Shown: in pieces, positions 57,302 to 64,000 of the stretch
How positions within the stretch are numbered: position 1 is the first letter of the stretch
Layout: each line of letters opens with the position of its first letter
Assembly (NCBI RefSeq): GCF_018873765.1
Contig: NW_025317479.1
Coordinates: forward strand, 1-64,000
DNA: 64,000 bases
Source: Telopea speciosissima
Taxonomy: Eukaryota > Streptophyta > Magnoliopsida > Proteales > Proteaceae
Direction of reading: 5' to 3'
The notes under the pieces: generated by a model
What the model saw: the letters and a program-made list of their open reading frames with translations, nothing else
What the model was told of the DNA's origin: nothing
The model's database searches: none
Made by a program: the position numbers and the translations under genes

Positions 57302-58737
57302 TCAACAAAGAGGATCATGAAGAGTCATGAGCTCTACAAAAAGTGCTAGGAGCAGCAATAGAAATCTCAATCCATGGCCAGTAAATGGAGAAATAGCTTC
57401 AGAACCAAAAAACACTCGACCATGAATTTTAGTAAAGCGAGAAATAATACAGAAGTTAAGCACAACTGAGAAATATCCAATAGAAAAATCTGTCCTCATG
57501 GGACAGTGAAAAATGAAGGCAATAAAACTCAGGCCATAAATCCTTCCCTTCTCTCCCATTTGCAATGTAGAACACGTATCATTCTTTGAAATACCAACAA
57601 AAAATGGATCACAATAAGCATAAAAATGATTATGAATAACCTCATTTAAATAATCATAAAAAACTGGAGGTTTACTTAAATCAATCCTAGCAATACAACT
57701 ATCCACTCTTTACATAACTTGGTTTGCCAAATAAGGATCATGGAAATATGCTTGAAAGGCATTATGACTAACATTGTCCTCCTCAATAAAATCGTCAAAC
57801 CTAGGAGGTTTGGACAAATCAACATGTGAGACAATGAAATCCTCAAAATGGCAATTATCTAAGTTTTCCAAAGAGAGAGGGGGAGATCGAATTTCCTGGG
57901 TTTCTATGTTATCATGAAAATCTGATTCTAAATCAATAAAAATACTAGGCTCAGTAAAATCAAAATTTCAGGAAAAAGTTGGACTTCCCCAGGTAGCTCA
58001 TCAAATCTCACTTCACTAATATCCTGAGGAGACTCAATCTCAACAAATAAATCATCATGAAAAGCAGCTTGTTGGGAATGACTCTCATTAACCTCAAACT
58101 GAGGTGGTGGACTTTCAATATCATTAAACTTGGGATGGGGTGGTTCATTCTGAACAGGAATCTGGTAACATAGACTAGGTTCAGGCTGACTAGGTAATGT
58201 ACTCATTTCCTCCCGCTGTAACATGGTGATCAGTTGAGAGAGTTGTTTCTCCATGGTATTTTAGCTTGTTGTGAGAAGGCCTATGTATTTCTCAAGCTCA
58301 TTCAGTCTGGCCTCCTCACCCATGTTTTGAAACTCAAAGGGTTGGTGATATGGTTCAAGGAGAGGTGGCCCATTGAGATTTAATGGAGGGTTGGGCATTG
58401 GAGCACCAAACTGACCATGATATTGGAAATTGGGTGGTCTAGCTTGGTTATTCCATTGATCCCACAAGAAATCGGGATGATCACTCCACCCCTGATTGTA
58501 AGTGCCAAAAGAATTGTATTGAAATTGAGGACTCACATTCTCATCACCATAGCTACCCCCATAAAGATTAGGGCATCCTTCCAGAACATGGATTGTCTGG
58601 GGAAGTGACCAATCAAAATTTTTTGAAAGCCCATAGTTGGGTTGGGGAGCAAAATTGTACTGGGGTGGTGCAAAATTGTTCTCTATCTCACTACTTTTGG
58701 CTTCCCTAACCTGTTTAAACATTTCCTCCAAAATCAT
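57302..58737 (-). pseudogene. F ORF: Gag C-terminal part fused to a DLSKPP-repeat protein
   Basis: In element sense the frame starts at ATG 58737 and spans about 478 codons, broken by a TAA near 58258-58260, a one-base loss in an A run near 57965 and a TAA near 57713. The first 160 residues resemble the C-terminal Gag of A (TYNQGWSDHPDFLWDQ; EARLNELEKYIGLL) without capsid or zinc knuckle. After a Pro/Glu-rich part come two related units starting DLSKPP: one with FDDFIEEDNVSHNAFQAYFHDP, one with VFYDYLNEVIHNHFYAY. The C-terminus is hydrophobic. I do not recognise this second half. Confidence 0.6.
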
Positions 58738-58739
58738 GG

Positions 58740-59351
58740 TTGCCTTAGCATAGGTCCATCTTTCCCCTAAGTCTTATATGGAAGTGTATCTCCCATTATT
58801 CTAAATTAACCACCTATCCCAAATTGAGGTCTCCCATAAAAAAAAGTTTAAAGAAAAATAAAAGACTAGAAAAAAAAAATACTAAAAACAAGAGGGAGCC
58901 CAAGGTAGATAGTGCATCTATCCCTCAGAAATCGAAACAATGGTTCCAAAGCTGTAAGGTTGCCATATAGGTTGACAGCAAGGGAACCCGTATAGTCTTC
59001 ACGAGCCACCTACGGGCAACTCCAAATGGATTCTGATGTAGGGTGGAGGACTACTATACGTTTATGTTTTCAACGCTGTCACTATGTCGCTTTCCTGTTA
59101 TCAAGAGTGGTCACCTCCAAAGATAAGTCACATGCCAATCCAAACCATCCAACGAATCAAGGGGCACCAAAGTTTGGCTGGGTTTGGGCATATGAAGGAC
59201 TTTAGATTGGGCACACTATTTGAAACAGAAGAGAAACAAGAAGAGGTTTTCAAAAACTTTTTTTTTTTTTTTTTAAAGAAAGAGGAGAAAGAGAAGAAAC
59301 TAAAGCACTTCGAATTACTTAAAAATAAAAAAAATAAAGTGGTCAATAATC
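58740..59351 (-). other. F 5' leader
   Basis: Aligns with the leaders of A and H. T run at 59260-59275. No ORF supported. Confidence 0.7.
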
Positions 59352-59369
59352 TCCCCGGCAACGACGCCA
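59352..59369 (-). other. F primer-binding site (tRNA-Asp, one mismatch)
   Basis: tccccggcaacgacgcca on the plus strand, six bases from the LTR. Confidence 0.88.
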
Positions 59370-59375
59370 AAAACT

Positions 59376-61163
59376 TGTTTGAGTTTAAAAATTATACCGC
59401 AAGCGCACCAGTCAATCGTAGCTACGGGTCGAACACGAGAAGATATACGCCACTCTATTTAACTAACTTAAAAGTAATGCAAAGTGAACCAAATTAAAGT
59501 GTTAAATTAAACTAATGAAACTAATGAAAATTAATGCATCTTAACTCATAAGCATCTAACAAAATTAAGGGATTAAGTTGGCGTCCTAACACATGAGCAT
59601 CTAATCTATCAAACTAACGTAAATTGGAAGGAATAACAAAAACGCAGCCACACTTCATAATCACATAAAAAGAAATAAGGGAATAAAAGTGCATCCACAT
59701 ACCACAATCATATAAAAAAAAATAAAAGAAATAGAGGTAGAAGAAGAAAAAGATAGAGAGAGATAGAGGGGAGGGACAATGAGATTGAGAGTTTAGACAG
59801 TAAAACCTGGATGTGCTTGCATGAATGTAATTGAAAAGCTTGAATACTTCATAAACTTACCTTGGCCTCCTCTTCTAAATCTTCAAGTCTTGTCATCAAC
59901 TTAAGAACTTAGACTAGAAGGCTTAAAACCTAAACTAGAATTAAAAAATTACAACCCAATTAAAGACTTAAATTGAAATTAAAGCATAAACTAAACCTAT
60001 TACAACCATTAAATGAAAATCAAAAAGCAAACTAGAACTTAGAAAAGCCAAAAATCACAACTTAGAAAGAGAAGAAGAAAAGAAATTTTACTAAGTGAAT
60101 GAACTAAAAATTACACTAAAAACTGAATTAAAATTGAACTAGAAACTAACTAAAAACTGAACTAAAAAACTAACTTCTTACAACCCAGACGGCAAGGGGT
60201 ATTTATAGGGGGAAGAGAGGGGAAGAGAGAACAGGGAAGTGTAGGAGAAATATTCCCTGAGAAAAGAGAATATTCTCTTCTCCTTCCTCATTTACAATGC
60301 CTTGAATCCTAAGAAAAAAGGAAAAAAAAATAGAAAGAAGTAGAAGAGAAGATTGTTTATATAGACCTTCTATTTCTAGAAAAGTAAACTTCCAATTCTA
60401 ACAAGTGCTTCTTTTTCTTTGTAGATATCTTCTCCAAGCAATAAAATCAAAGATGCTTTGATTTTTCAACCTTCCATAGATGAGAAAATATCTTTCAAAA
60501 TAAATCTATCCCAAGTAGAATTTCAGAAGTGCCCTTGAGAAGTTGGAGGAGAGAGAGTAAGGGTGATGACTAGGATTCCTTCAAGAATAAATAAAATACC
60601 CATTCTGTCTTTCAAAAAACATGGAGTATGGGATGCTTATATAGGCCTCACCATTGTGTTCCTTGTGACAAATCACCCAAAATAGACCCAAATTTCGTCC
60701 AATTTGGAGTTCAGGAGCCCAAGATATCTCAAGTTGAAGTTGGACTGTCCAGCGCCCTCCAAATGAAATCTTTTGGGTACAGGAAATATAACTTCTGGTT
60801 ATTGCGTTAAGGCTCCAGGAATCCGAACTTTTGCTTCACTTTGTCTCCGGTCGACTATCAATAATTACAAATAAACCCCTATAGACCATTTTCGTGCTTC
60901 GTTACTGAAACGGCCGTAACTTCTTCGTTTCAACTCGGAATCATGTGCTGTTTGAACCATTGCGAAGCTGACTCGATGGGCTACGCATCCAAGCCATTAA
61001 CACCTCTAAAAAGATTAAAAACATTTCCTTAGCATCATCTCCTCCATTTTCACAAGAATTCACCTAAAACCTAAAAAGCACAAGAAAGCACCGAGTAACT
61101 CTGCCCAATGTGGTAAAATGTATGCTTTATGCCCTAAGATTTCACACATAAATGTGCTCATCA
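59376..61163 (-). repeat. F 5' LTR (1788 bp)
   Basis: TGTTTGAGTTTAAAAATT...GTGCTCATCA. Minus-strand TATA box at 60200-60208. Confidence 0.92.
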
Positions 61164-61559
61164 ACTAGAGTAAGATACAGTATCATTTATAAGATTAATA
61201 TCTTACCCCTCGGTCGTCACGACGTGCCCTTCGTGATCCCGAATAACTTTTTGATCGCGATACTAAGTTGATCGCCAAAGGAGGTACCTAACTGTGGGGA
61301 CACGAGTAAGTCTTTCGGTACTCCTCACTTCGTGGACTCGTGCTGGGAGGATGATAGACGAAATCACCATCGATAAATCTCCCCCACTATCGGTTAAGGA
61401 ACCTCTCCTCCATAGGTAGGCCCGTGATATGGTCATTGATCTTGTGACTAGGTTTGACCACAAGCGAAAATAGTTTGTCAGCATACACGGCAGTAGAATC
61501 TACACGTCACACGAGAGAGAAAACATTATTAAATAATAAATCCGGGCGCTGGTGTAACA
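61164..61559 (-). repeat. D 3' LTR, segment 3
   Basis: From the F TSD to GGTGTAACA at 61559. No gene seen; the ORF here is a shadow. Confidence 0.75.
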
Positions 61560-62037
61560 TCCTCCCCACCTTACAAGAATTTCGATCTCAAAATTGTCGT
61601 ACTTTGTAGGAATCCAAGAGAAGGTTATTTTGCTCGTATTTCCACCTCGACTTCCCAGGAGGCTTCTTCTTCAGTGTGGTTGCACCACTTCACCTTCACA
61701 TAATGAATGGGTCAGCTGCGGAGATTCACCACCTTACTGTCTAAAATATTCTCAGGCTGTTCTTTATAGGACATATCTGCCGCCAGCTCTGGCAATATGA
61801 CTAGGGTCATGTACATACTTCTGCAACATAGATATGTGAAAGACATCGTGTACGCCGTTGAGAGATGGTGGAAGTGATAGCCGATAAGCCATCGGTCCAA
61901 CCTTTGCAAGAATCTCATAAGGTCCAATATACCTTGGGTTTAATTTACCCTTCTTGCTGAACCGCATCACACCTTTTGTAGGCGACACTTTGAGAAATAC
62001 TTTATCGCCAATGGGGAACTCCAGATCTTTTTGCCTT
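61560..62037 (-). pseudogene. D PPT, integrase C-terminus and chromodomain-like tail
   Basis: The PPT (GGTGGGGAGGA in element sense) abuts the LTR. The minus-strand reading then gives GVMRFSKKGKLNPRYIGPYE, VHDVFHISMLQKYVHDPSHI and, in a shifted frame, DMSYKEQPENILDSKVV and a WCNHTEEEASWE-type chromodomain-like end. Homologous to the same regions in B and C. A frameshift near 61790 and stops show decay. Interrupted at 62038 by G. Confidence 0.8.
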
Positions 62038-63602
62038 TGATTGATCGTGTCGTTGAACCAATCAAAAATAAACCTAACTAAAATCTAATATAGTGGAAAG
62101 TATGGGTATCGAACTATGGGGAACAAAGGCTAAGTTGCACAAAATTAAATCAAGTCTAAGATGAAACTAAAAATGCAAATTAATTATCTTAAAGCTAACA
62201 CTATCAACTGATTAAAGCGAATAAAAAATGCTAAGAAAATACTATTTTTATGTTGAATCAACTTTAATTTAGATTCATCACTCAATCTCTCTCATATTCG
62301 GCTCATGGCGACTACAAGCCCCATGACAACCACAGAAAATAGGGTCCCTTCTAGGTATAAAGTATCTTGGTGAAATTATCGTCCGATCGCCACAATGAAT
62401 CGAAAGTTCAAAGAACTCGGGTATGCACAATACACTCAGGTATACCGTATCATCGATACAACCACATGAATCAATTCAATACCATTGCTTGGTAGGTTAA
62501 CTTGAATCACAGAAACAAATTATCCTAACTAGATATAAACATGAGTACATAAAAATCATAAGGAGATGCCCGGGTCTTTTCCAAGCAATCAATAAGAAAA
62601 GATAATGAATAATTAAATCATCTTTAAAGTATCATCTTCCCAAAAACAGCAGCAAGTTTAGTTACTCATTTAATATGAATTAAATAAAGAGGGGTTAGGG
62701 ATACAAGCCAAAGAATTAGAGGGAAGAAGAGAGTAGAAGCGATGGCAGCAATGGTGATTCAGGTGTGTGAAGGTGCTGGATGGTGGCGATGGTAGATGCT
62801 CTTCCTCTTCTTCTTCTTCTTCTTCTTCTTCTTCAAGCCTTCTTCTCCCAAAACTGCGAACTAGCGAAGCCCAAAGCCAAGAACGAACTCCTTTTTTTCT
62901 TAAAATCCCTTATAGCTTGCTATCTCCCTTTCTAATACCCCTTTTTTTCCTCCTTTCCTATTAATAGTTTCCACATAAAGAATGAGAGAAAAATCTTTTT
63001 CCAATCGTAGAGGAGAAATATAAAATCTATGGAGGGTTATGGAAGGAAGGGAATTAGGAATTAAATATGGGAGACAGAAATATGGAGAGGCAAATATGGG
63101 AGAGAGAAATATGTGGGACCGAGAGGTGGAAATGTGGAGAGAGATATGTGTGAGAGTTTATTTATGTAAGAGAAGAGAAATCAGGGAGAGATATCTATCT
63201 TCTATTTTTTTTTTTTCTTTCTTCTCACTTTCCAACTTTGTCATAATCCATTTTTTGGCCATAATCCCTCCTTCCTTGAACCAAATTGACTCGACCCAAG
63301 AATTAAATGTTAACCATTTAATTTTTCTGATGCAATGAGTCCATTATAGACTTTTCTTGAGAAATCTCCTCTTTGTCAAATTACGATAATGCCCTTGAGA
63401 TGACGATTTGCACACATGCGGACCCTTGGCTGCTATTGAACATCCAAAATCGGCTAAGGGGGCTGATTCTATCACTGATTCATGCTTTTCTCCTTCCAGG
63501 CCTGCAATCATAGAAATCACATAGAAGTATCAAATCCTTCATAAATATTCAATAAAAATTGTAAGTAAATTGTGATTTCTATCTAAGATTATAGCCCAAT
63601 CA
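62038..63602 (-). repeat. G 3' LTR (1565 bp)
   Basis: Ends as above. Contains a (CTT)n microsatellite at about 62799-62834 and AT-rich stretches. Short ORFs inside are low-complexity and not supported. Confidence 0.7.
62799..62834. repeat. (CTT)n microsatellite
   Basis: About ten uninterrupted ctt units in the G LTR. Confidence 0.9.
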
Positions 63603-64000
63603 CACTCCCCAACTTAGCCTTTTGCTCGTCCTCGAGTGAAAGAGAATAAAGAAAATAACTGACTTGACTCTCAGGCTCATAAACAGTCTATATACAGATG
63701 ATACATTCAAAGAGATAATGATAGTTTACTATTGCACATCAACTCATAGGATGCTTGGCTCATGGAAACACAAGAGCTAAGCAACGAACGAGGACTTCTC
63801 CTAAGCCATTAAGCGCTCACTTTCTGCTTTTTCAACCCACTGGTTCACCATGAATTGTGACATCTAAACCTTTTACAAATGCATATGCTAGCTTGTGTAA
63901 CACCTCATAATCAATGTGGCTCACTTATTTTTCTCTTTTTTTTTTTTTTTTTTTTGCATTACGTGATTCTCAGATCCTTGCAATGTTCTGGCCTTTTAAG
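63603..64000 (-). other. G internal 3' non-coding region (partial)
   Basis: Starts with the PPT-like tract; no ORF. A T run lies at about 63938-63956. Confidence 0.6.

Larger units (their letters stand above)
54347..61163 (-). mobile_element. Element F: non-autonomous Athila-like retrotransposon
   Basis: 6.8-kb minus-strand element with LTRs 54347-56133 and 59376-61163, PPT and tRNA-Asp PBS, related to A in the LTRs, leader and 3' non-coding region. The 3.2-kb internal region has no protease, RT, RNase H or integrase. It encodes a single broken ORF sharing only the C-terminal Gag part with A. TSD actac/actag. It probably depended on an A-like element. Confidence 0.88.
37203..64000 (-). mobile_element. 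Element D: Tekay-like retrotransposon, 3' end, with nested insertions B, F and G
   Basis: Minus-strand element inserted in the C 3' LTR. Its 3' LTR is spread over 37203-38069, 52651-54346 and 61164-61559 (about 2.95 kb in total) because B and F inserted into it. Its internal remnant is 61560-62037, after which G begins. LTR ends TGTCACGCCCC (37203) and GGTGTAACA (61559) form a TG...CA pair, and a PPT follows at 61560. The element continues past the window end. Confidence 0.8.
62038..64000 (-). mobile_element. Element G: another LTR retrotransposon, 3' end only
   Basis: The 3' LTR (62038-63602) has ends TGATTG...CAATCA, a perfect 6-bp inverted repeat. It is followed by a PPT-like tract (AGTTGGGGAGTG in element sense) and 400 bp of internal sequence running off the window. 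LTR sequence differs from the A/F family, but the PPT and the following tcgtcctcgag motif resemble theirs, so it may be a distant Athila-type element. Confidence 0.7.

Noticed and set aside
1..64000. Host genes, tRNA, rRNA, CRISPR arrays, bacterial-type operons
   Set aside because: None seen; everything that can be assigned is LTR retrotransposon or its remnants. CRISPR-like spacing is absent from all repeats found.

Overview
This window is plant nuclear DNA made almost entirely of nested LTR retrotransposons. I see no host gene, tRNA, rRNA or CRISPR array. It looks like retrotransposon-dense, probably heterochromatic, angiosperm DNA; the species cannot be read from it. The evidence is Ty3/gypsy polyprotein domains of three clades (Athila-like, Tat-like, Tekay/Del-like chromovirus), plant-type primer-binding sites (tRNA-Asp and tRNA-Met), TG...CA LTRs of 0.4-3.3 kb with 5-bp target duplications, and many C-to-T nonsense changes. 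Layout from left to right, with letters used in the entries. H (1-5507, minus): Athila-like element cut by the window edge, broken gag-pol and a 5' LTR. J (5508-~7160): fragment with a plus-strand 'antisense' gene. I (~7160-26322, minus): Tat-like element split inside its protease domain by two insertions, A (9946-20611) and a 3.3-kb solo LTR (20683-23972). K (26323-28999, plus): old gag-like coding remnant. C (29000-37202, plus): Tekay-like internal-deletion derivative whose 3' LTR is interrupted by D. D (37203 to beyond 64000, minus): its 3' LTR was hit by B (38070-52650, minus, Tekay-like, TSD taaac) and F (54347-61163, minus, non-autonomous Athila-like, TSD actac/actag), and its internal region by G (62038 onward). 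Relative ages follow from the nesting: K is older than I and C; C is older than D; D is older than B, F and G; I is older than A and the solo LTR. A is very young: its LTRs differ only by a one-base homopolymer change and a two-base deletion, and its TSD (cgaga) is perfect. The most interesting signal is a gene encoded antisense to the retrotransposon. In B it lies between PBS and gag on the opposite strand (47344-49059); a homologous copy sits in fragment J (about 5640-7160). Both encode a domain resembling the 'putative plant transposon protein' family. Both have a consensus intron whose acceptor lies 3-10 bases before the ATG. Both are preceded by a GC-rich inverted-repeat motif that also occurs in LTRs: the CTGGGCGATG motif in B and its LTRs, and a GTGAGTCCGCTCGT-type motif in J and the D LTR. 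This suggests a recurring module of antisense gene, UTR intron and LTR-shared hairpin in more than one retrotransposon lineage.
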